A DNA stretch of 64,000 nt. Origin: Puccinellia tenuiflora. Lineage: Eukaryota > Streptophyta > Magnoliopsida > Poales > Poaceae. The notes under the pieces are model-generated. The model worked only from the letters and a program-made list of their open reading frames with translations. It was not told the DNA's origin and did not search any database. The position numbers and the translations under genes were made by a program. The stretch spans positions 340,265 through 404,264 of the forward strand of contig QRDG01000352.1 of the NCBI GenBank assembly GCA_012064385.1, read 5' to 3'. Positions 31,391 to 43,685 of the stretch are shown one piece after another; the stretch's first letter is position 1, and each line of letters starts with the position of its first letter.

Positions 31391-34300
31391 ATGATGATGT
31401 CCGACGACGACGATGACTTTGAGCCCCAGTTGAAAGTGGTGTCGGATTACTTTTTCGTCGACGAGGAGAAACACCCCGTCTGTTTCTCAATCTTGCCGAT
31501 TCGATTCAAGGAGGACGCGGACGAGGCTCCCGAATGCAAGTGGAGCGTGTTCCTGCGGGGAACCGCTGATGGCATCCCGGTGTACAAGCAGGTGGTCGCC
31601 TGGAAGCTGGGGCTTGAATTCAGGCAGCCCGAGATCGCGGTGCTGTCCAAGGAAGGGAGCTGGATAACTCTTGCCAAGCCCAGGAACAGCTATGAAGAGA
31701 ATTGCCGAACGATATTTATCACGGTGCAGATGCTTCACTTCATCAGGAGGAAGCCCGAGGAGCCCGAGAAGAGCTTGTGGAGCCATCTCCGCAAAGTTTT
31801 CGAGTACTCTACTTGTGCACTCTATCTGCTCATTTCTACTCACATGATAAACTTTGATACTTACCGAGCGCTTGACGTATTTAATGTTTTCAGCAAGTTT
31901 GACGTTCGGCCCTCGAAAGATGATTTCAGGAATCACCGTTCGTTAATGAAGAAGTTTGCCGAGAAAGATTCAAACTTAGCAAAATCAGAGGTGCGCATTC
32001 TCTTGGTCCTGTATGTGGACAACTTTGCTTTATTAGAATAAGATTATTCACAACACCGCAATAAATGTCAGGATTAAGCGAGCCTATCAAGTCTAAGGGC
32101 TTAACAACACCTCCGTCCATAAAAGGATGTCACAAATTTCTCTAAATATGGATGTATTTTAACGGACGGAGGGAGTACATGATTAACCTTTGGTTTAATG
32201 TTTGAGTTTTCATTTCTTTTCGAATTTGAGATAAACACTTCATTCTATTATGGTTACTACTTGTATTGTCATACTTCCTGAGCTCATGGGTATGTTTAGC
32301 CACCGGTAGTTTCATTTTGTTATTGCAGTATTTGTTTTATCAGCCTAGGATTTCTTTATGTAAAAAACAATTTTGTTCTTAAGACCAACAATTCAGCATA
32401 TCAGTTTGGGTTATAGACGTGTGAATAAAGTGTTCTGCACGTAGTGCTATGTAGACTGTAGTCCATCTACCTTTGGTTCAATCCTAACTAATGTAATGAT
32501 CGCTAGATCATAGGGTAGATGAGACTAGGCTCAAGAGAGAAGAGGGTTGAAGAGACAGCTGGAGAAGTGGAGATTGCAAGCTAGAAGCTTCTTAATTAAT
32601 TGCCTGGCTGATCATAGATGAGTACACACCCTCTCTTGTGTAGAGGAGTGGATAACTTGGCCCCTCAGGATCTAGTCCCAACTTCCCTAACTGATAGGCT
32701 CATATCCCTTATTAGGATTACTAGGGCTGGCTTCCAAACTAGCCAATGTCCTTGTATGTACGAGTATGTAATCCTTCATAGGACGTGTAGTTCATGGAAA
32801 CTTGCAAGATCCTCTATTTTTTCAGGACATGCACATTCTTTCCTTTATTATCTACTATATAAGCAGAACTGACTTGCAAAGGTACTGTCTCTTTTGCATT
32901 CAAAGAAATTCCTCGGGGATTCTGCAAGCATCATCAAACCTCATTGCTCTTGTGCCTCTCGACCCAACATTGAAAGCACCGCATTCGCTGTTGCAGCGGA
33001 AGGTTGTGCAATTGCCTGTCGATTGTCATTATCATCTCCCGAAGTGTTGTAACCTCCGCCGTGGAACCCCAATATGCCAGCTTGAGTGCCACAGCCCTTT
33101 TCGCTGTCGGCGCCTAAGCGACGCCACCACCACGACATGTCTCACTGTTGCCGCCACGGGAAGTGTGTTTGCGAGCACAGAAGGCATCGCCACATGCAGC
33201 CTCTTGGAGCTTCTCCTTCGCAATTAAAAGGGTTTCATTGTTACTGGAGGCTACACTGATGTTGCAGGAGGGCTGCCGGCGCGCCCAGCGGTGATCGCAC
33301 ACATGCTCCATTGCTGACAATGTGGCTACTTCTGGGCATGGCGTCGTCCACATTGCTGCACTTGACTATGCTGCCAATGGGACGGCAAGATCAAAAACCT
33401 GCTGCAAGCCATTGATGCCGAAATAGCAGTTGGCTCTGATAACAGATAATCGTCACTATTCACTAGTTCATAGGGTACATGAGCCTAGGCTCCAGAGATA
33501 AAACGGAGGCAATGAGTGTAGAAGAGACAGCAAGAGATTAGGAACTAAAACTTCTTAACCCTAATTGCTTGGCTGATCATAGATGAGTGCACACCTCTCT
33601 TATATATGGGGATGGCTAACTTGGCCCCTAAGGATCCAATGCCAACGTTCCTAACCAATATGATCATACCCTCATCTGAATGACTAGATCTGGCTGCCTC
33701 CTAACTATTGCACGGCTGCACGTAACATTTGTAACAATTCTTGACCGTAAAAAAAAAGAACTCTTGACTGTTGTGCTCGAGTGCTTTGGTTTGTGCATCT
33801 CTTATTATGAATTTTTTTACAGATGTTTCGAGCATTTATTGAAGAAAGAACTAAGAAACAAATTAGCGAGGTATGTGGCTGATTGTGGATTCTCTTGAAA
33901 TTTCTGGAAGAAAATCAATACGAAATTAACCATTTCTCTCGTTATTGTTTCAACTAGGTTGATTCAGATAATTTTGAAATGAAGGAGTCATTCATTGCCG
34001 CTGATGAGGATGTTGATGTTATCGTTGCTGATGGCAGTACTGAATCTGAGGAAGATGAGGAGGATGATTTGTTTGATTTCACTTGTGCCATATGTGACAA
34101 TGGAGGAGATCTTCTCGGGTAGGTGCAAATCTTTCATAGGATGAGTAGGTGACCTAAAAATCTTTCCCTATCTACAGTCAGCTTGATGTTTAATTACTAG
34201 TATTTAGTTGCTCATGTCTTCAGCAGAACGTACACACGCAGGATATTTAATGCATGCATTAGGCTATTCGCTGTAAGATATAGGAATAGTTGCCAGTATC

Positions 34301-37300
34301 ATGCCCAGGTACATATTATCACTTGTTGATATATCGAGTGATTTGCCTACTGAATTATCAAGAACATAAAATAGCTTCGATTTGCATTATCTGTACGAGA
34401 CCTTATATGTATCAAAATCAAAAAGATGAAAGATGTACAATCCAATTTCTCGATTCAATAGAAGCCCAAAGATGTGCATATGGTACCCAACTAAGAATAG
34501 GATAGACATGTCAAAAACGGGTCTGCTATCCATGATTAGAATTTTCGCCATAGCAACCAAGCATTAGTTTCTTACTTCTCAGAGATCATCAGGGAGCATA
34601 ACTGGAACTATTTACCAATGATCATTCCTGCTCTACCTTTGCTATACAAATGAAGTACGATTTTTTGATTTTACAACAAGATACTTTATTATTAATTTGG
34701 CATGATTACAAGTGTCAGACTATACAGCTGCAACCTTGGTATTTGATCCACGACCAGAAGATTGATTGAGGGAGTTTTATTAAGACTATTCGGCAACAAG
34801 CGTATAACCTCCTTTTCTTTAACCTCTTCCAATTAGTTTTGGTTGTGGAGCTTCTTGACTGTAGACCATTGACATTTTTAAGTTATTTTTAGAAGCCATC
34901 ACCTCCTATAAGCTGTGAATTTCTTAATGGTAGACTAAATTTCCCCTACTTGCTAAATGGTGTCGCCCTAGCTTATCTAGCTGCCAGTTGACAACATGCC
35001 GCCTCGCCTATATGTATTGTGTGCACATGTCGTTTCTACAGAATCCAGGTCACGAGTATAGTTTGAGCGCTATGCTGTTTTTCTTTGCTAAGATTGCTCA
35101 ACCTCTTTGCTCAAAAACACTCTGCATAATTGATCTGCTTTCATAAGTTCCCTGCAGTTATTGATTCTTCTTATTTCATCACTGTAATGTCACATTCTTG
35201 TGCTCATCATTTAGTACCCATGCAATTCCAACAATCTAATCCTTTTCCGTGTCCTGCTTGCAATATTGTTGTATTGTAGGTGTGATGGCCCATGTATGAG
35301 GTCTTTCCATGCCAAAATAGGAACAGGCGAAGATTCATATTGTGATACCCTTGGGTTCACTGAGGCAGAAGTTGAGGTAGCTTTTGAAACTCTGACTGGT
35401 AAAGATGGCGTGAAATTCAAGCTTATTGTTTTCTGTTTGTTATGTGTTGTAGGCAATGAAAACATTTTTGTGCAAGAACTGTGAGTATAAGCAACATCAA
35501 TGCTTTATTTGTGGAGTATTGGAGCCTTCGGATGGACCAACTGCTAAGGTACATTGCCATTTTTTGAGCTTTTTTCACTTTGTTTCATTGTTCATCTGAC
35601 AATAGTGATTTTCATTGCTGATCGGCAATACATATTATATGTTACAGTTACAAAACTATTAAGCTGCAATGGTTTACTTGTAGATTTAGGCTTTCAACCA
35701 ATATACAGCCAGCAGTATTTGCACAGGACTATAGAACTAGAAGCGGTACTGTGAAAGACTATCTAGTTGAGATTTTGAGAAGTAGATATTCTAAATGTTC
35801 TGAAATAGTGTAGTTGTTCTGTCAATTAGATATTAGGGCCATTTAACACTTATTTGTAGCATTTGTCTATTGCAATAGCTAATGACTAGGTAATTAATAT
35901 TCTAACTATGGCCGTATGGGAGCCTTACATGTCGAGTAATTGCATCTGTTAGAAAGGTCATCTAATTAAATAAAATGTGAACCATATTATCTGATTCTGT
36001 AGTTTTGCTAATTCTGGCACCATTCTTTAGGTGTTTCTTTGTAATAATGCTACCTGTGGGTACTTTTACCACCCCAAATGTGTTGCACGGCGACTTCATC
36101 CTAATAACAAGATTGAAGCCTTAGAAAAGGAGAATAGCATAACAGGTGGATCTTCATTTACGTGCCCCATCCATTGGTGCTTTCAATGTAAAGGACTGGA
36201 GGACAGAACACAAGAACATTTGCAGTTTGCTGTTTGTAGACGCTGTCCAAAGTCATATCACAGAAAATGTCTGCCAAGGTGCTGCCAGGAGTGCTTTGTC
36301 TTTTGAATTTTCTTGATACATGTATATGGTCTCTTATATTCTTCTCATACTTGAGACTACTTCAGAGAAATTCCCTTTGAAGATAGCGACAACGATGAGG
36401 ACATCGTTACTCGGGCCTGGGACCTTTCAAAAAGAATTTTGATCTACTGCTTGTATGTAGCTCCTTCACTTATTCATCAAATGCTTTCTCTACATTGTTC
36501 AGTTCCTGACTTTTTTGTGAACTGTTCAGGGACCATGAGATAGATAGTGACCTTGAAACACCTCTCAGAAATCATATAAAGTTTCCGGGTATTCCGAAAA
36601 TTGTAAGAGCAGCAGATTATTTAAAGAAGCAAATCAATGTCTCGACTAAGAAGAAAAAGAGGACTTTTGATGAAACATTTCCTGATCAACCTTCAAATAA
36701 ACCTGCAAAGTTGCCAATCAAGGTCCGTGTTCAAGAAGATGATTTTGCAAGAAGACGTGCTGTGAAGAGTTCATCCGAGCAACCTGTTGAAAAGCCTGAG
36801 AAGAAAAGAACAAAGTTGTTGAAACAGAGAACACAGCCTGAAATAGAGAGTACTGAATCAAATTTGGCCAGGGATGCATCTGCAAGCAGTCCAAGGCCTG
36901 CAAAGGAGCAAAAGAAGTACTTTGCAACTTCACCCTCATCTATTACAGGGAACATGCCCCAGAGTTCATTTCCCAGAGTGAACAGTGAAATAGAAAAGAG
37001 GTTAGTCACTTGATATAATTACCTGAGGATTGCAATCAGTACACATTTGTATGTGTCTATTGTGCAATGTATGTTTAGATTGGTGCCAATTTTCTGGTGT
37101 GCCCTAGGGGGGCATCAAGTCCAGTTTTTTCCCCCATCATTGGCCAAGTCATAGGCATTTTGGCTACATTTTTTTGGTAAGGTGTTCTTTGGTCCAACCA
37201 AACACAGTCAAAAAATTCATCACCATGCCTTACTGAATGTAATTCTCCTTGACCTGACCAGGGTCTAGAAAGTTTGCCTCGTTTATCTTGCTACAGTTTC

Positions 37301-40300
37301 TTCTATTGTTTTCTAGGTTTAGCCTTTTTTGGGTTCAATCTTATTGTGCCATGGATGTGCAATGTTAAGACAAACAAACATTATTTAGATTTTAGAGTCC
37401 TCATTGTAGAGCATGAGATATTTTCAATCTTACTTGCAGGGTAATTGCTCTGGTGGAAAAAGAAGTCTCCTCCTTGACATTGAAAGATATAGCAAGGAAG
37501 TGCTTTGTGCCTTCAACTCATGTCTATTCTGGCAAGCAAACAGACAAGATTGTTGCGACAGGCAGGCTTGACCAATCTGTTCAGGTGCTTTCACCCTTCA
37601 GATCCACATGAATAAATGCAACTTTGAGTTCACAGTAGTTATTATTTTGTTTAACATTTTCTGAATGATGGGTTATTTAGGCTGTAGGAGCAGCTTTAAG
37701 AAAGCTGGATAATGGAGAACATATTAATGATGCAAAAGCAACTTGTGAACCTCAAGTTTTGACACAGCTCGTAAAGTGGCATGTATGTATATTCTAAGCC
37801 AATATTGATTTTTTATTTATTTGTATAAACTGTGTCATAGTATATAATTCCTGCTTTGAGATTTTTGCCACGCTCTCTTCTGTGCTTGAAGTAGAGTTAC
37901 TGTTGGTGAGCATGTTTTCTTATCAGTCATCATTCCTTGTTATGATGAAGTCTTTTTTTGACTGAAATGTTATGATATTATCTCGATATGTTTTAAAATA
38001 CTGCCATTATTAAGAAATCCATTTTAGTTGAGTGTTACCTTCTAAAGTAAGTACTTGGTATATGGAGGGGATGTTGTGCTTCCACGTCAGCAGCGCAAGT
38101 AAAGCTTGTGGTTAAGTTTACCAAGTATTGAAGTTATAGTAAGAATACTTCAATTTTCTCATGATCTATGAAAGCTGCAATGCCACGTTAGTTTTTTTTT
38201 TTTTGCAGAAGTGAGCACTTTTAACTTTTACTGTGGTGCTTAGTTGGTCAGACCAAGTATTGGTTAAGTTGACCAAGTACCAGTTATAGTAAGAATGCTG
38301 GCACTTTTAACATCGGCTGTGATGCTTAGTTTGTCAGACTGTCCACGCAATGTTATTATGGTTAACTTCTGATTGTTTTTCTTACCAGATTAGGCTCAGA
38401 GTATATCTTTCGCCTTTTATTTATGGCTCACGCTACAGTTCTTTTGGTCGACATTTCACAAAGGTGGAAAAGCTTGTTGAGGTATATTCTTATCCACAAA
38501 TCATGACAACTCAATAAGTCGTATACAAAGCCTTGGTTATATATATGGTCCTGGACTATGAATTCTAGTATTGTTTTGGGAAGATGAGGAAGTTTCTAGT
38601 TGCTGCCGCATGCTGAAAATTATGTCAAGGACCTAACTCCAATCTAATTTTCAATTTGTGGTGGCTGCTGGAGACCGGTGTTGTGTTTGTTTTTCCATCT
38701 TGGCTTTGTGGGATTTTATCTGCTTGGGTTTTGACTTTTTTCTGACAAAAACATCATTGATCTCCCAGGCATAAAGCCAAATTGGTTTTTAGTGACACTC
38801 AGTCACTCTCCTCAAGCAAGCGATGCTCAATCACTCTCTCCCAAAGCTTCATAGTATGGCTCATAAGCTTAATTCCTCGGTAATTAGTGCAACTTTGGAT
38901 ATCTCCTTTATTCTTGAAGATGGGTACTAATATACTTTCCCTCCACTCATCGGGCATCTTGTTTGACCGAAATATGTGGTTAAAAAGATTAGTTAGCCAT
39001 ACTACCGCTATATTCCCAAGGCACCTCCATACCTCAATGGGAACATCAACGGGTCTCATGCCCTTCCCTCCTTTCATCCTCTTTAGGGCCTCCTTCACCT
39101 CAGCCTCTTGGATCCTCCGCACGAACCTCGTGTTCATGCCATCAATAGGATCATCCAGTTCGGGCCTAAAGCTCTCGTTCCCATCATTGTATAGACCGTC
39201 GAAGTAGTCTCTCCAACGTTTCTTGATCTTCTCGTCTTTCACTAGAACTAAATCAGCCTCATCCTTGATGCACTTGACTTGGTTGAGGTCTCTTGTTTTC
39301 CTCTCGCGGATTTTTGCCATCTTGTAGACCTCCATTTCGCCTTCCTTTGTGCCTAGTTTCTCATAAAGCTTATCGTAGGCCTTCCCTCTTGCTCCACTCA
39401 CCACTCGCCTGGCATTTCTCTTGGCTTCCTTGTACTTCTATAATTTGCTTGCGCTTCTATCTTGAAACCAACTCTTGTAGCACTCCTTCTTGATAGCCTT
39501 TTGGACATCCTCATTCCACCACCACGTGTCCTTAGGTTCTTGTTTCCTTCCTTTCGTCACCCCAAGCACCTCCCTAGCCACCTTCCGGATGTGTGTCGCC
39601 ATCTTTGCCCACATGCTATCCACATCTCCATCCTCGCTCCAAGGTCCTTCCGTGATCAGCCTCTCCTTTGAGCTTCCACCACTTAGTTCTTGTTATTTTG
39701 ACACCTTTGTCCCGTAGGACACGAGTGTGGAGTCAAAAATCGGTCACTACAAGCTTATGCTGCGCCACGACACACTCCCCTGGTATCACCTTGCAGTCCA
39801 AACAATCCCGCCTCTCCATCCTCCTAGTAAGGACAAAGTCAATCTGGCTGGAATGTTGGGCGCTACTAAAGGTTACTAAATGAGAAAGCCTCTTCCTGAA
39901 GAGGGTGTTAAAATATTCCCATATAAACAAGGGTTCAAGAAATCAGCAGATAAAAAAAATTCAGGTCCATGGCCTAATTGTCACCTTTTAATCCCCCTTT
40001 TATAGGGGAATAAATATATTTCATGTCTTACACATGATCCAAATGTTTTGCTCTTGTGAGTTAGAATTTAGAAACCAGGAAAAGTTCGCCAGCTGGACGT
40101 CATTCTGTAAAAATTGCGGCCAAGAACTATTAACTTGTTAAGGTTCATGATTTATTTGAGAGGAAAACATAAAACCTGACTGGTTGCTCCCGTTCATTGC
40201 CTGCTGAGTACTTTTGAGTATCTATATTTGTTTGTTATGTCTCGTCATTGAATAATAATAGTTTGCTCTTAATTCCTTACTATTATACATGATGAGATTG

Positions 40301-43300
40301 CTTGTTTTTTGGTACAGATTGTTGATAGACTTCATTGGTATGTGGAACCTGGTGACACGGTATATTTTCTCTCAAATACAAGAAGCACATTTCTATGTTA
40401 TCATTGACTATGCCCTCCACAGAAGTAGTGTTTTGTAGTATTTTTAAAAAGGCTAAATGTATGTGACAGCATTGGGTAGTGCATGCCACTAATTTTATAG
40501 GCTGCAGCTACACCAATTGTGTTTGCTGAGATAACTAGTTACCACAGATGATATGCATAAGAACTTAACGGGTAGAATGGAGGTTTTGTACAAAGTTACA
40601 GCCTACAGTTGCATTTTGTTCTTGATTCCTGATGTAAAAAATAGCACATATATCATGGAATAGGTGTGTTGTTTGTTAATCGTCAGGCATTTGTAAGAAT
40701 TACTCCTTTTTACTGTGGCAGGCTATTTTAGTTTTGTTTGTAGGATGCTTCGCTTTTATTTTTTTGATTTAATTTTGGTCCATGTGGATCTTATTGTATA
40801 TTTACATTTGTACTCTTTCATGTTAAAATAATTATTCCCCCGCCATAATTTTTTTGTATAGCTGTACGAGTACGGCTTTCCTGTACTGTTGTTATGAAGA
40901 ACTAATTTTGACTTGCAGATAGTGGATTTCTGCTGTGGTGCAAATGATTTCAGTCGATTGATGAAAGAAAGGCTTGATCATAATGAGAAGAATTGCCATT
41001 TCAAGAATTATGATCTTATCCAACCACAGGTAAAATTGGAGACTATTGAGTGTTTTTTTTTTTAATTTATAACTGAGCATGATCCATCCATGGATTCTGC
41101 AATCTCAAGTTATTTTTGGTGCAATATTAGTGTATAGTTAGTGTTTGTAGAGATGGTAGTCAACCACTATTAGAAGATTACTCATAATTAACTGTAACTA
41201 GTCATGACTAACCCACATTTAGGCACCTTGATGAATTGAATCGACTTTAGTACTTGTAAATCTTCACATAAAATGGAACTCTAGGAAGCAAATGCATTAG
41301 AATTTACCCGTTGTGGTATTTTTATTTCATGGCTAGAAAGTGCCCGTACTGGAGTTACAATTGCTTTTGTGCCTTCATGCTAACTCCCTACATTTATGTC
41401 CTTTTCAGAATAGGTTTTGCTTTCAAAGGAGGGATTGGATGACCGTGCAACCAAACGAACTGCCTCACGGTTCAAAACTAGTACGTTTAATTCGGCGCAG
41501 ACACAAGTTATTTGTACTTTATAGAAATAATTCCTACACTTGGTTAATATCTGATTAATTCTTGATTAGATAATGGGGCTTAATCCTCCTTTTGGAGTCA
41601 AAGCAGCTCTGGCAAACAAATTTATTGACAAAGCATTGTCTTTTAAGCCTAAGCTCATTGTACTAATTGTTCCAAAGGAAACTAAAAGGTAATGGACCGC
41701 TGTGTTCAATTATAATATTATTATATCGACATTTCTTTTTCACAAGTTTTGGGCTCTGTTCATCAATCTTTTGTTCTGTGGTATTACCAGGTTAGACCAG
41801 AAGAAGACACCTTATGATTTGGTTTGGGAGGACGGTTACTGTCTTGCCGGGAAGGTAAACAACTTCAGAATTTCAATAAATCTTATTGACCTTTGAGCAC
41901 AGTTTATTCTGTAGGTGTTTTGCTTAACATCTTTCTTTTAATTTGTAGTCATTTTATTACCCTGGTTCTGTTGATGTGAATGACCAATCAGTTGAAGGGT
42001 GGAATATATCTACACCACCCCTCTATTTGTGGAGCCGCCCTGATTGGACAAAGAAGCACAAGAAAGTAGCCGAGGAGCATAATCACACAAATATGGGGAT
42101 GCTTGTTTGCCGTACTGAAGAGGGTAATCTATCAGGTGACATTCTTGTGAAGAAAGAAACCAAATCTTCTGATGTACCTGATTCTAGATCAGGTAGAAAA
42201 AAACAGAACATAGGAAAGACCTCATGCAATCCCAGAGAGGTCATACCTGTACAGAGCCAAGCTAAAGCTGAGAAGAGCAAACATAATGGGAGATCAGGAA
42301 AAGCTAAAGAGACTAGAGAGAAGACTGCACGTGATGTCAGAGAGGTTAGCCCAACAGACAAAGAGAAAAAGAGTACATCATGTTATGTAAGGGAGGTTAC
42401 TCGATCAGATGAACCCTTTGTGAAGAAACGAAATATATCTGTAGAAGAGAAAGCCAAAGCTGATTGCCATGTGAATAACCTTGCTAGATCTGGAGAAGAG
42501 AAAGCCAAAGAGGCTAACTGCCTTGTGAAGGAACATGCTAGATGTGGAGAAAACAAAGAGGCTAATGTGTCAGATAAACACTCTGTGAAGAAACAAGCTG
42601 AAGCTACCTCTCAACAAATGCGCCGACCAGGAAAACAGAATAGCAGGGATGGAAGCAAGAGCTCTGATGACAGGGGCAGCAAAAGGACCCCTGACGAAGT
42701 AGATAGCCTGCCTCCAGAAAAGCAAGTAGAAGTTGCCTATGAGGAGACGAGAGTTGTTCCTCCAAGTAAAAGGAGTATTCACCAAGATCAAAGAGATGTT
42801 TTATGTGTCGATGGAATAAATGCTCATGTAAAGGAATCCAAGAGAGGGGGATCAGACATGAGTATGTCATCCTCTCAGACAACCAATGTTCAATACAGAT
42901 CCAGAAGCAATTCCCCTTTTGTACCAACTGAACAACCTTCTGGTTATAGGACAGCACACCTGGATGGTAATACTAGCTATCATGTGAAAGAACCTCACCC
43001 CCCTACATTCAAGAGAAGTTATTTGGCATGCAGTGATCCGCACAATCATACTTCTGAAGAGAAGAATGATCCTATGTTTTATACCAGTGCTGGTGATATA
43101 TCAAGGAAGTACAGCTCCAGTATTGAAGACCTGACCAAGCGGCCTGCTACCCCAGCTGGCGATGTATACAGTTTGCAAGCTCAGGGAGATGCTAGCAACC
43201 TCTACAGGAGGCAGGATGATTACCTTCAGACCAGTCGATACTCGCTTGGTTCTTCAGGTGCTAGGTATGACCAGCCCTCGTTAACTTCGCCTTACGGACT

Positions 43301-43685
43301 CTCGGGTACAACTGCATCACAAAGCTCAGTCATGGACAAGTATGGTTCGGGGTTCGGTGCAAGTGGACCAGGAGCCTTGGTCATGGACAAGTATGGTTCG
43401 GGGTTCGGTGCAAGTGGACCAGGAGCCTCGGTCATGGACAAGTATGGTTCGGGGTTTGTTGCAAGTGGACCAGGAGCCTCGGTCATCGACAAGTATGCTC
43501 CTGCGTTCTCACGTCCAAATGCACCAGGGAGCTCAGTAATGGACAGATATGCTCCACCCCTCGGGGAAACAAACTACCCGACAAGAGGTCTCCCCGATGT
43601 CCCTGGATATGGAAGAGACATGTATGGTGATCCTCCAGAGTCCCGAGGACCAGGCTCTTCTAGCAGAGGCCCGCCTTATATATGA
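31391..43685 (+). CDS. EDM2: EDM2-type PHD-finger and methyltransferase-fold chromatin regulator
   Basis: Eighteen GT-AG exons join in frame to about 1400 aa: 31391-31803, 31894-31990, 33823-33870, 33958-34118, 35280-35376, 35453-35548, 36031-36278, 36366-36452, 36530-37000, 37440-37584, 37681-37782, 38389-38481, 40318-40359, 40919-41029, 41409-41480, 41570-41688, 41791-41854, 41949-43685. An N-terminal domain is followed by an acidic patch and PHD-type fingers: CAICDNGG (~226), CNNATCGYFYHPKCV (~307), CRRCPKSYHRKC (~375). A methyltransferase-like fold has IVDFCCGANDFS (~701) and GLNPPFG (~764). The tail, about 580 residues, is charged and disordered and ends with 17-residue repeats. In Arabidopsis EDM2 binds intronic heterochromatin with ASI1/IBM2 and AIPP1 and promotes full-length transcripts of RPP7 and IBM1. 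Orthology rests on domain order and on clear similarity across most exons. Confidence 0.92.
32108..32178. mobile_element. Short Stowaway-like MITE in EDM2 intron 2
   Basis: About 70 bp bounded by CCTCCGTCCAT and ACGGACGGAGGGAGTA, the inverted ends of the very common grass Stowaway/Mariner MITEs. The left end is slightly truncated. Confidence 0.65.
32490..33730 (-). mobile_element. TRIM-like small LTR element in EDM2 intron 2
   Basis: Two diverged direct repeats of about 230-280 bp (about 32490-32745 and 33440-33728) share AGATCATAGGGTA-like starts, GGCTGATCATAGATGAGT and AACTTGGCCCCT. Next to the right repeat, TGGCTCTGATAACA (about 33430) is a minus-strand primer-binding-site match (TATCAGAGCC, initiator Met). 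The interior is about 700 bp with no polymerase domain; a short minus frame (32941-33138) is unrecognised. The size and lack of coding capacity fit a terminal-repeat retrotransposon in miniature. Ends are approximate. Confidence 0.55.
38782..39935 (-). mobile_element. LINE (RTE-like) fragment in EDM2 intron 12, antisense
   Basis: On the minus strand, from 39930 downward: part of an endonuclease domain (FSSAQHSSQIDFVLTRR), a linker (WWNEDVQKAIKKE), then the start of a reverse transcriptase with WRESILVPIFKNKGD and NYRGIKLMSHTMKLWERVIE. It stops at about 38795, before the RT catalytic core, so both the 5' and the 3' part are missing. One in-frame stop lies near 39437. It lies antisense in the 1.84-kb intron between exons 12 and 13. 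Confidence 0.8.
43330..43482 (+). repeat. Three 51-bp tandem repeats in the EDM2 tail
   Basis: Three nearly exact copies of a 51-bp unit encode VMDKYGSGFGASGPGA-type repeats (residues about 1283-1334). A more diverged fourth unit (VIDKYAPAFS...) and a fifth (VMDRYAPP) follow. Confidence 0.9.

Noticed and set aside
31154..31474. Minus-strand 106-codon ORF across the EDM2 leader
   Set aside because: It runs through the C23 tract as poly-glycine and overlaps EDM2 exon 1. It has no domain.
43292..43539. Small ORFs on both strands over the EDM2 tandem repeats
   Set aside because: Repeat-generated shadows of the 51-bp units in the EDM2 coding frame.
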